From: an uncultured Clostridia bacterium
Lineage (GTDB): Bacteria; Bacillota; Clostridia; TANB77; CAG-508
Direction of reading: 5' to 3'
Length of the DNA: 5,222 nt
Assembly (NCBI GenBank): GCA_934131055.1
Contig: CAKOZB010000095.1
Span: forward strand, 1 to 5,222
The position numbers and the translations under genes were made by a program. The notes below the pieces were generated by a model that was given only the letters and a program-made list of their open reading frames with translations, had not been told where the DNA came from and did no database searches. This document shows, one piece after another, positions 1 through 4,841 of this stretch; within the stretch, counting starts at the first letter, position 1, and the number at the start of each line of letters is the position of its first letter.

Positions 1-3
1 ATA

Positions 4-20
4 TTAAGTATATAACTTAA
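4..20. repeat. Short AT-rich palindrome at window edge
   Basis: TTAAGT (4-9) and ACTTAA (15-20) form a perfect inverted repeat around ATATA. It lies just beyond the copA terminator, so it may belong to the neighbouring locus outside the window. There is not enough sequence to assign a role, and in such AT-rich DNA it could be chance. Confidence 0.3.
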
Positions 21-22
21 CG

Positions 23-62
23 AAAAAATAGTTGGTTTATGTTACTCTAAACCAACTATTTT
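23..62 (-). terminator. Rho-independent terminator of the csoR-copZ-copA operon
   Basis: Positions 25-39 and 48-62 are perfect 15-bp inverted arms around an 8-nt loop (40-47). Read leftwards, the hairpin is followed by a run of six T (complement of 23-28). It begins 11 nt after the copA stop codon, the expected place for the end of this operon. The rightward side is also T-rich (59-69), so the hairpin may terminate transcription from the opposite direction too. Confidence 0.9.
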
Positions 63-72
63 AATTTTTATA

Positions 73-2280
73 TTATTTTGTCAACCTTCTTAATCTTAAT
101 GCATTTAAGGTTACAGTCAAACTGCTTATAACCATTGCTAAACTTGCTATCATTGGGTTTATTGTTATTCCCCATTTGCTGAACAGTCCCATTGCAATTG
201 GTATCATTAAGCTATTGTAGAAGAATGCCCAAAATAGATTTTGCTTTATGTTTCTTATTGTTTTTTTACTAATATTTATTAGATTTTGTATGCTGTTTAA
301 ATCATTTCTGGTTAATATTACATCTGATGAATCCATTGCTATATCTGTTCCACTATTTACACTAACACCTATGTTACTGCTTGCGAGTGCTGGACTATCG
401 TTTATTCCATCTCCACACATCATTACATATTTGCCTTCTGCTTTCAACTTTTTTACGACATCTGTTTTTTCACGAGGTGTAACATTTGATATCACTGTAG
501 TTATGCCTATTTCTTTGGCAATTTTTTCGGCTGTTTGTGTGTTATCTCCTGTTAACATTACAGTTTCTATCTTGTTTTTATTTAATTTGTCTATTACTTC
601 TTTTGAATTTTCTCTTACAATATCGTTTACACCTATAATTGCAGAAATTTCATTGTTTAGTACAACATAAATTATGCTGTTTCCTTCTTTTGCAAGCTTT
701 TCTTCATCTTGTTTATGACTGTTTTTTACATCATATTTATCTAATATTTTTGAATTACCTAATATTACATCATTTTCAGCTATCTTTCCAATTATTCCAT
801 AGCCACTTACATCTTTAAAACCATTTACCTCGAGTGTTTCAATTTTATTCTCATTTAAGTAATCTTCAAAAGCCTTTCCTATTGGATGTGTCGACTTTTT
901 CTCCAAGCTTCCAACTATTTGCATAAATTCTTTTTCTTGCATTTTGCTATAATTTATTATTTGGGCTATTTTTAGCTTGCCATATGTTAATGTTCCTGTT
1001 TTATCAAACACAACTGTCGTAGTCTTTTCTGCATTTTCTAATATTTCACTCTTTTTTACTAATATTCCATTATTGGCACATACACCTTCAGATACAACAA
1101 TTGCTAGTGGAGTTGCTAAGCCTAAACTACAAGGACATGCTACAACTAATATTGTTACAAATGCGTTTATCGCTGTGGCAACAGTGTTTCCTAAAATTAG
1201 ATATGCTACAAAAGTAATTATTGCAATTATTATAACCGCTGGTACAAAATATCCACTTACAGTGTCGGCTACTTTAGCAATTGGAACTTTGGTGTTAGTA
1301 GCCTCTATTACGAGTCTTACAATTTCAGAAATAGTCGATTCCTTTCCAATTTTTTCGGCTTCATATTCAATATATCCATCATAATTTATACTTCCGGCTA
1401 TTACCTTGCTTCCTTCTGTTTTACTTGCCGGCTTGCTCTCTCCTGTAATAAAAGACTCGTCAAGATGCGATTTCCCAGTTATTATTTTTCCGTCAACTGC
1501 AATCTTTTCACCAGGTTTGCTTACGACGATATCACCTTTTTTTATTTCATCTATTGTAACCTTTTTTTCTTCTCCGTTTACTTTAATAACCGCTTCTTTA
1601 GGCGTTATTTGTACTAATTTTTGAATTGCCTCTTTAGTTTTATCCTTACTAATTCCATCAATATATCTTCCTAATTTGATGAAAAATATTACTATTGCAG
1701 CAGACTCAAAATATAAATTTTCTACATATTCATGATGTCCTTTTGCAATCATGTACATTCCATAAATACTATACAAAATGCTTGTAATAACGCCCATTGC
1801 AACAAGTGTATCCATGTTTGGAGCCTTATGAATTAAATTTTTACAGCCACTTTTAATAATATCAAATCCATACACAACGAAAGCAATCGTTAGTGCAAGC
1901 AAAGTTCCAGCATAAATTAATGGATGCATGTGCATATCTAAAAACGAAAAGTTTGGAAGTCCAATCATGTGACCCATAGAAATATACATAAGAGCCACTG
2001 CTAAAACAGAAAATATTATAAATTTAACTTTTTCATTTTTATTTTGTTTCTTTTCACTCTTTTCATTATAAATACCTAAACTTTTAAAGCCTGCTTCTTC
2101 AACGAATTTTTCAATTTTTCCCAAGTTTAAAATATTTTCATCATATTCAATTAAGGCATTTGCCATTACAAGATTCACAGTTGCACTTTTAATTCCCTTT
2201 TGTTTATTTAGATATTTTTCCAAACCATTAGAACACGCACTGCACGTCATCCCATCTATAGAAAGAACAACCTTTTTCAA
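73..2280 (-). CDS. copA: Copper-exporting P1B-type ATPase CopA
   Basis: This is a Cu(I) efflux pump of the P1B-1 ATPase family that uses ATP to move cytoplasmic copper across the membrane. In the 735 residues, an N-terminal metal-binding domain carries GMTCSAC (residues 10-16, ligands C13 and C16). Membrane helices are visible at about 86-103, 119-139, 156-180, 188-206, 340-363, 370-396, 679-700 and 708-728. Actuator loop TGES is at 279-282, the membrane copper site CPC at 382-384, phosphorylation motif DKTGT at 426-430 (D426), the nucleotide-domain HP at 465-466, TGDN at 577-580 and GDGIND at 623-628. The Y688-N689 pair and MxxSS at 717-720 complete the Cu(I) signature of this class rather than zinc or cadmium. 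All catalytic residues are intact and length is normal for a single-HMA CopA. The start is TTG at 2278-2280, preceded by GAGGTG at 7 nt. It follows copZ by 15 nt in the csoR operon and ends at a strong terminator. The loop after helix 1 is rich in Met and His. Confidence 0.97.
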   Translation of the reverse strand: MKKVVLSIDGMTCSACSNGLEKYLNKQKGIKSATVNLVMANALIEYDENILNLGKIEKFVEEAGFKSLGIYNEKSEKKQNKNEKVKFIIFSVLAVALMYISMGHMIGLPNFSFLDMHMHPLIYAGTLLALTIAFVVYGFDIIKSGCKNLIHKAPNMDTLVAMGVITSILYSIYGMYMIAKGHHEYVENLYFESAAIVIFFIKLGRYIDGISKDKTKEAIQKLVQITPKEAVIKVNGEEKKVTIDEIKKGDIVVSKPGEKIAVDGKIITGKSHLDESFITGESKPASKTEGSKVIAGSINYDGYIEYEAEKIGKESTISEIVRLVIEATNTKVPIAKVADTVSGYFVPAVIIIAIITFVAYLILGNTVATAINAFVTILVVACPCSLGLATPLAIVVSEGVCANNGILVKKSEILENAEKTTTVVFDKTGTLTYGKLKIAQIINYSKMQEKEFMQIVGSLEKKSTHPIGKAFEDYLNENKIETLEVNGFKDVSGYGIIGKIAENDVILGNSKILDKYDVKNSHKQDEEKLAKEGNSIIYVVLNNEISAIIGVNDIVRENSKEVIDKLNKNKIETVMLTGDNTQTAEKIAKEIGITTVISNVTPREKTDVVKKLKAEGKYVMMCGDGINDSPALASSNIGVSVNSGTDIAMDSSDVILTRNDLNSIQNLINISKKTIRNIKQNLFWAFFYNSLMIPIAMGLFSKWGITINPMIASLAMVISSLTVTLNALRLRRLTK

Positions 2281-2287
2281 AAAACTT

Positions 2288-2293
2288 CACCTC
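2288..2293 (-). promoter_or_regulatory. Ribosome binding site of copA (TTG start)
   Basis: GAGGTG lies 7 nt before TTG at 2278-2280 on the minus strand. It fixes the unusual TTG start: the next downstream in-frame Met (residue 11) falls inside the conserved GMTCxxC metal-binding motif and so is too late. Confidence 0.75.
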
Positions 2294-2295
2294 TT

Positions 2296-2499
2296 CTATT
2301 TTACATCAAATCCTATATTTTCAATTTTTTCTTTTATTTTTGTTTCTTCTATTCCATCTTCTGCTTCTATCTTTACAGTACCAGTCGTATGGTCTGCTTT
2401 TACACTCTTTATTCCATTCATATTTTTTACTGCATTTTGAATTCTGTTTTCACATCCTGTGCACATCATTCCTTCTACTTTTAAATTAATTTCTTTCAT
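2296..2499 (-). CDS. copZ: Copper chaperone CopZ (single HMA domain)
   Basis: This 67-residue protein is one heavy-metal-associated domain (ferredoxin-like fold). It should bind Cu(I) through C13 and C16 in GMMCTGC (residues 10-16) and deliver it to the CopA N-terminal domain or to CsoR. Family features visible are the opening strand KEINLKVEGM, the central GIKSVKAD, a strand TVKIEAE, and the final IENIGFDVK. The start was placed at ATG 2497-2499 because GGGAGG (2509-2514) sits 9 nt upstream. An in-frame TTG at 2533-2535 would add 12 residues that are not part of the fold and lacks a binding site. The gene lies 47 nt after csoR and 15 nt before copA. The motif has Met in place of the usual Thr (MMC instead of MTC), which is common in this family. 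Function follows from family and operon context; a generic HMA protein label would also fit. Confidence 0.93.
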   Translation of the reverse strand: MKEINLKVEGMMCTGCENRIQNAVKNMNGIKSVKADHTTGTVKIEAEDGIEETKIKEKIENIGFDVK

Positions 2500-2508
2500 T
2501 TTAAATTT

Positions 2509-2514
2509 CCTCCC
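2509..2514 (-). promoter_or_regulatory. Ribosome binding site of copZ
   Basis: GGGAGG on the minus strand lies 9 nt before ATG 2497-2499. It decides the copZ start in favour of the 67-residue form over the longer TTG-initiated one. Confidence 0.8.
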
Positions 2515-2546
2515 TATATTTATTAATTTGTCCAATTATTGGCAAT

Positions 2547-2876
2547 TTATTTGTTAAACCTTTTAAATAAACTCGTTAGCTCATCTATAATCTCCAAGTT
2601 TCCTTTTTCTAAATCATCACTTACACAAGTATATAAATGATTTTCTAATATGTGATTTGACAGGCTTCTTATAGAATTTTCTACTGCCGATAGTTGAATT
2701 AACACATCATTACAATATCTATCTTCATCTATCATTTTCTTTATCCCTTTTATTTGCCCTTCAATTCTATTCAGTCTATCATTCACAATCTTTTTTTCTT
2801 CCTTTGTACGATGAGTTTGTTTATGACAACAATTTTTATCTTCTATAATTTCATCACTCCCTTTCCCAACTTTCAA
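2547..2876 (-). CDS. csoR: Copper-sensing transcriptional repressor CsoR
   Basis: This is a member of the CsoR/RcnR (DUF156) family of all-helical DNA-binding repressors. Apo-protein binds the operator, and Cu(I) binding releases it, turning on copZ and copA. The longest open frame has 109 residues. The family core starts at RLNRIEGQIKGI (residues 34-45). The Cu(I) ligand set C-H-C is present as C55 (in DRYC), H80 and C84 (in ENHLYTC), with the 25- and 4-residue spacings of characterised CsoR. This separates it from RcnR (nickel) and CstR (persulfide, which lacks the His). An extra Cys-Cys-His (16-18) and H22 precede the core. The start is uncertain: TTG 2874-2876 opens the frame but lies where transcription should begin and has no binding site. 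A good site at 2853-2864 points instead to ATT 2847-2849 or ATA 2844-2846, giving about 100 residues. It is the first gene of the operon and is probably autoregulated. Confidence 0.93.
   Translation of the reverse strand: MKVGKGSDEIIEDKNCCHKQTHRTKEEKKIVNDRLNRIEGQIKGIKKMIDEDRYCNDVLIQLSAVENSIRSLSNHILENHLYTCVSDDLEKGNLEIIDELTSLFKRFNK
2853..2864 (-). promoter_or_regulatory. Probable ribosome binding site of csoR, inside the annotated frame
   Basis: The minus strand reads AAAGGGAGTGAT, close to the full anti-16S complement AAGGAGGTGAT. No in-frame ATG, GTG or TTG follows at a useful distance. The in-frame codons 7 and 10 nt after GGGAG are ATT and ATA. An ATG lies within GTGATGAAA but is out of frame and stops after three codons. 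Confidence 0.6.
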
Positions 2877-2881
2877 ACGCT

Positions 2882-2910
2882 ATTATATACCCCAGTATGG
2901 TATTTGTAAA
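2882..2910 (-). promoter_or_regulatory. Promoter of csoR-copZ-copA
   Basis: On the minus strand, a -35 box TTTACA (2905-2910, five of six consensus bases) and a perfect -10 box TATAAT (2882-2887) are separated by exactly 17 bp. Transcription should start near 2874-2876. The spacer is occupied by the CsoR-type operator, as expected for repression by blocking RNA polymerase. Confidence 0.85.
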
Positions 2911-2924
2911 TAGAGGGGTATATA
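2884..2924. promoter_or_regulatory. CsoR-type copper operator
   Basis: A pseudo-palindrome ATACC-N7-GGTAT (2887-2903) with the C-tract/G-tract TACCCC core of known CsoR operators covers the promoter spacer and part of the -10. A second half, GGGGTATATA (2915-2924), is the exact reverse complement of 2884-2893 and stands just upstream of the -35. The two halves thus bracket the -35 across 21 nt. Assignment rests on similarity to Bacillota CsoR sites and on position in front of csoR. Confidence 0.75.
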
Positions 2925-2960
2925 GAAATTTATTTGTCGAAATTTAGCGAACGAATTTTC

Positions 2961-2989
2961 TTGCTTTTTGATATGACTAGTAATATAAT
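2961..2989 (+). promoter_or_regulatory. Candidate upstream promoter for the rpn gene
   Basis: TTGCTT (2961-2966) and a perfect TATAAT (2984-2989) are 17 bp apart. The -35 matches only three of six consensus bases. Transcription would start near 2996 and give a leader of about 128 nt that includes the palindrome at 3018-3031 and the full ribosome binding site. Perfect TATAAT by chance is plausible in DNA this AT-rich. Confidence 0.35.
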
Positions 2990-3017
2990 TTTACTAAATT
3001 ATTTCAAAGATATTTTA

Positions 3018-3031
3018 TTCGCTATAGCGAA
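3018..3031. repeat. Perfect 14-bp palindrome TTCGCTATAGCGAA
   Basis: This self-complementary 14-mer is unusually GC-containing for the region. As RNA it could fold as a 5-bp stem (TTCGC/GCGAA) with a TATA loop followed by AGTTTTT, a weak terminator-like shape on the plus strand. As DNA it could be a protein-binding site. A further copy of one half, TAGCGAA, is at 2945-2951. Confidence 0.5.
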
Positions 3032-3079
3032 AGTTTTTAATTCTGAAGTAAAATCCAATAAATTATATTTATAGAAATA

Positions 3080-3109
3080 TTGACCTATGGGTAAACCATA
3101 TTGTATAAT
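3080..3109 (+). promoter_or_regulatory. Candidate proximal promoter of the rpn gene
   Basis: TTGACC (3080-3085, five of six consensus bases) and a perfect TATAAT (3104-3109) are 18 bp apart. The spacer holds an imperfect palindrome, TATGG-N5-CCATA (3086-3100), a possible operator. The puzzle is that the ribosome binding site begins at 3110, directly after the -10. A transcript from this promoter would therefore start within or after the binding site. Confidence 0.5.
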
Positions 3110-3116
3110 AAGGAGG
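3110..3116 (+). promoter_or_regulatory. Ribosome binding site of the rpn gene
   Basis: AAGGAGG lies 7 nt before ATG 3124-3126. It supports this start over the second in-frame ATG, five codons later. Confidence 0.85.
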
Positions 3117-3123
3117 AAGGTTA

Positions 3124-4269
3124 ATGAACGAAGAAAAAATGTATATTCCATCTGGCTTAAAAACTAGAGATGGAAAAGATATTATGTGTTACACTGGTGA
3201 GTTCTATTTAAAAAATAAAGAAAAAATAGATAAGTTAGTAAAAAAATGTGAAGAAATATTAAAAGCAGATTTTGAAAACGATAATCCATCAAAATCACAA
3301 GAAAATGCTACAAATATTTTAAAAGAGGACTCTGAAACATACAATCTAAATACTCACCTAAATAAAAAACATGATAAATTGTTTAAAGAAATATTATCAG
3401 ACAAAAAAGAAGCTGTTAAATTTATAAACCATTATTTAAATCTATGTTTAGTAGAAAGCGATATCGAAAAATACGAGAAAGAATTTAGAACTAATGGATT
3501 TTATAATATAGAAGCAGACATTGTATATAAATTAAAAGAGAAAAATGTTTTTATTTTAATAGAACATCAATCAAGTGTAGATTTAAAAATGGCATACAGG
3601 ATATTATGCTACAAAAATGCAATAATAGAATCTGCAATAGACAAGAAAAGATTGAAAGAACGAAACTATAAAATTCCTAAAGTAATAGCGATAGTCTTAT
3701 ACACTGGCAAAAGAAAGTGGAATAGTTTATCTATAAATGATATCGAAGAAAAGATAGATGGATACGAAAATCCTAACAACGAATACCATTTAATCGATTC
3801 GAATGAGTTCAGTAGAAATAAATTATTAAGCGATAATCTAATAACATCTAAAGCCATGTTAATAGAAAAATCAAAAAATAAAGATGAATTATATAAAAAT
3901 ATTGAGGATGTAATACATAATCAAATAAGGAATAATACATTTGACAACACTCAATTAGAAAAATTAGTTAGATATGAGCTTGCTGAAACTGAAGATAAAA
4001 ATATCATAAGTGAATTTTTAGAAAAAATAAGAAATATAGAAGGAGGTAATGAAATTATGACAAATGCTTCAAGAATAATTAATAATGAAATAAGAAAACA
4101 AAGAAGAGAAGGAAAAATTGAGGGAATTGCTGAAGGCAAGGCTGAAGGAAAAGCTGAGGGCAAAGCCGAAGGTATTGCTTTAATAGCAAAAAAACTAAAA
4201 GGGAAAATGCACATAAAAGATATAAGCCAAATAACTGGATTAAGTGAAGAAGAAATTAAAGCTTTATAA
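3124..4269 (+). CDS. Rpn family PD-(D/E)XK nuclease / putative transposase
   Basis: This 381-residue protein belongs to the recombination-promoting nuclease family (Rpn, once called YhgA-like transposases). E. coli members are DNA endonucleases that raise RecA-independent recombination, are toxic, and have been linked to phage defence. The nuclease core begins at HDKLFKEIL (83-91). Family motifs follow: AD at 131-132 (D132), then E147-H148-Q149 in IEHQS, the expected acidic pair with Gln in place of Lys, and IAIVLYTGKRKW (188-199). Residues 235-300 form the helical region after the core. The C-terminus (312-381) is a highly charged helix with six EG[KI][AI] repeats (329-352) and an ending (364-381, HIKDISQITGLSEEEIKAL region) resembling a small helix-turn-helix. 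The first 80 residues precede the core and were not recognised. The gene stands alone between two operons and ends at a shared terminator. An internal start at codon 312 probably makes a separate short protein. No inverted repeats of an insertion sequence flank it. Confidence 0.93.
   Translation: MNEEKMYIPSGLKTRDGKDIMCYTGEFYLKNKEKIDKLVKKCEEILKADFENDNPSKSQENATNILKEDSETYNLNTHLNKKHDKLFKEILSDKKEAVKFINHYLNLCLVESDIEKYEKEFRTNGFYNIEADIVYKLKEKNVFILIEHQSSVDLKMAYRILCYKNAIIESAIDKKRLKERNYKIPKVIAIVLYTGKRKWNSLSINDIEEKIDGYENPNNEYHLIDSNEFSRNKLLSDNLITSKAMLIEKSKNKDELYKNIEDVIHNQIRNNTFDNTQLEKLVRYELAETEDKNIISEFLEKIRNIEGGNEIMTNASRIINNEIRKQRREGKIEGIAEGKAEGKAEGKAEGIALIAKKLKGKMHIKDISQITGLSEEEIKAL
4041..4047 (+). promoter_or_regulatory. 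Internal ribosome binding site within rpn
   Basis: AGGAGGT, preceded by GA, lies 9 nt before the in-frame ATG 4057-4059. It is at least as strong as the gene's own site at 3110-3116. The bases encode residues 306-309 (EGGN). A closer ATG at 4049 is out of frame, only 2 nt from the site, and stops after three codons. Confidence 0.75.
4057..4269 (+). CDS. Probable intragenic short Rpn protein (Rpn_S-type antitoxin), 70 residues
   Basis: Starting at Met312 of the nuclease in the same frame, this product would be its last 70 residues: a basic helix start (TNASRIINNEIRKQRR), the six four-residue repeats, and the compact C-terminal segment. For E. coli rpn genes, the variable C-terminal domain is known to be translated separately and to inhibit the toxic full-length nuclease. 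The reported dimer interface is a helix with four-residue repeats. This gene shows both hallmarks: a strong internal ribosome binding site at correct spacing and a repeat tract of period four. What is seen is the start signal and the repeats. That the short protein is made and acts as an antitoxin here is inference from the family. It lacks the nuclease domain, so it cannot be catalytic. Confidence 0.7.
   Translation: MTNASRIINNEIRKQRREGKIEGIAEGKAEGKAEGKAEGIALIAKKLKGKMHIKDISQITGLSEEEIKAL
4108..4179 (+). repeat. Six tandem 12-bp units encoding EGKA-type repeats
   Basis: The six units encode EGKI, EGIA, EGKA, EGKA, EGKA and EGIA (residues 329-352 of the nuclease). The three EGKA units each use different codons (GAAGGCAAGGCT, GAAGGAAAAGCT, GAGGGCAAAGCC). 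The repeat is therefore preserved at the protein level rather than being a fresh DNA expansion. It lies in both the long protein and the predicted short one. Confidence 0.9.
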
Positions 4270-4297
4270 TTATTGATGAATGTTATATTTTTTCTAT

Positions 4298-4350
4298 AAA
4301 AATCGCCCAAAAAGGGGCGTCCCTATTGGGCTACCTATTGGGCGATTTTT
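4298..4350. terminator. Bidirectional terminator shared by rpn and nrdG
   Basis: Positions 4298-4310 and 4338-4350 are perfect 13-bp inverted arms with a GC-rich centre (TCGCCCAA / TTGGGCGA), and the arm ends provide T-runs in both directions. The 27-nt loop (4311-4337) contains more G- and C-tracts. CGCCC at 4304-4308 can also pair with GGGCG at 4315-4319, giving an alternative shorter hairpin. The nrdG stop codon lies in the loop and its last codons form the right arm. Confidence 0.88.
4322..4345. repeat. Tandem 12-bp duplication across the nrdG stop codon
   Basis: CCTATTGGGCTA (4322-4333) and CCTATTGGGCGA (4334-4345) differ at one base. Read as nrdG, the two units give in-frame GCC-CAA-TAG twice, so a second stop follows 12 nt after the first. 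The duplication forms part of the terminator stem and loop. Confidence 0.85.
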
Positions 4351-4835
4351 CTTAATACTGTTTTGTTTTCTTTTAAGCTTTCTGGTACGTTTATTACTCT
4401 TTGGTTAGAAGAGCCTCTCCATTCTAATGTTGGATTGTGTAATGCATCTACATATTGTCCGTCTACTAAAACATCTACGTATTTCAAAGCTTCTTTGTCT
4501 TTTAGGTCTTTTTCAAATGTGTAACCAGACCATACCCATACATTTTTTTCTGGATATTTTTCTTTGAATGCTTTTGCAAGTTCTTTTGTTCCTTCTATGT
4601 TCTTTGGGTGCATTGGCTCTCCGCCTAAAATTGATAAACCTTCTATGTTTGGATTATCACATAATTCTAATACTTTGTTTATTGTATTTTGTGTAAATTC
4701 TTTTCCACCTGAAAAGTCGTGTGTTTCTTGGTTGAAACATTTTGGGCAATTAAATGCACAGCCTTGCATAAATATTGATACCCTTACACCTGGTCCATCT
4801 GCTATATCCATTTTTCTTATTTTGTTATATCTCAT
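4335..4835 (-). CDS. nrdG: Anaerobic ribonucleotide reductase activating protein NrdG
   Basis: This radical S-adenosylmethionine enzyme uses a [4Fe-4S] cluster to cleave SAM and place the stable glycyl radical on NrdD, enabling deoxyribonucleotide synthesis without oxygen. The 166-residue protein starts RYNKIRKMDIADGPGVRVS, the usual opening. The cluster motif CxxxCxxC is C26, C30 and C33 (GCAFNCPKCFN). The SAM-contacting GGE is at 71-73 within LSILGGEPMHP, and the family block WRGSSNQRVI is at 139-148. Length is normal. The start ATG 4833-4835 has GGGGGA 6-7 nt upstream. It follows nrdD by 134 nt in the same direction, the standard operon order. Its last codons (RKIAQ) and TAG stop fall inside the hairpin of the terminator shared with the convergent rpn gene. 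The deviation at the extreme C-terminus is small and should not affect function. Confidence 0.97.
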   Translation of the reverse strand: MRYNKIRKMDIADGPGVRVSIFMQGCAFNCPKCFNQETHDFSGGKEFTQNTINKVLELCDNPNIEGLSILGGEPMHPKNIEGTKELAKAFKEKYPEKNVWVWSGYTFEKDLKDKEALKYVDVLVDGQYVDALHNPTLEWRGSSNQRVINVPESLKENKTVLRKIAQ

Positions 4836-4841
4836 TTTTAT

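Noticed and set aside
248..670. 140-codon open frame on the plus strand
   Set aside because: It is antisense to well-conserved copA sequence, has no ribosome binding site, and has a composition expected from the complement of an AT-rich gene.
977..1624. Two plus-strand open frames (977-1384 and 1406-1624)
   Set aside because: Both are antisense to the CopA membrane and actuator regions, whose motifs are intact on the other strand; neither resembles a known protein.
2500..2546. Short inverted repeat CCAA/TTGG (around 2532-2542) between csoR and copZ
   Set aside because: The stem is only 4-5 bp with a tiny loop and no T-run, so it is too weak to call an attenuator or terminator.
3086..3100. 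Second CsoR operator in front of rpn
   Set aside because: TATGG-N5-CCATA lacks the C-tract/G-tract core of the copper operator at 2887-2903, so copper control of rpn is not supported.
3666..3857. 63-codon open frame on the minus strand
   Set aside because: It is antisense to the conserved Rpn core and has no ribosome binding site.
3124..4269. Insertion sequence or transposon reading of the Rpn gene
   Set aside because: Although the family is often labelled transposase, no terminal inverted repeats or target-site duplications were found on either side, and the gene has its own promoter candidates and shared terminator.
3951..4310. 119-codon open frame on the minus strand with PSA/PSI repeats
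   Set aside because: It is the antisense shadow of the rpn repeat tract; its repeat pattern arises from the EGKA units, it has no ribosome binding site, and it runs through the terminator.
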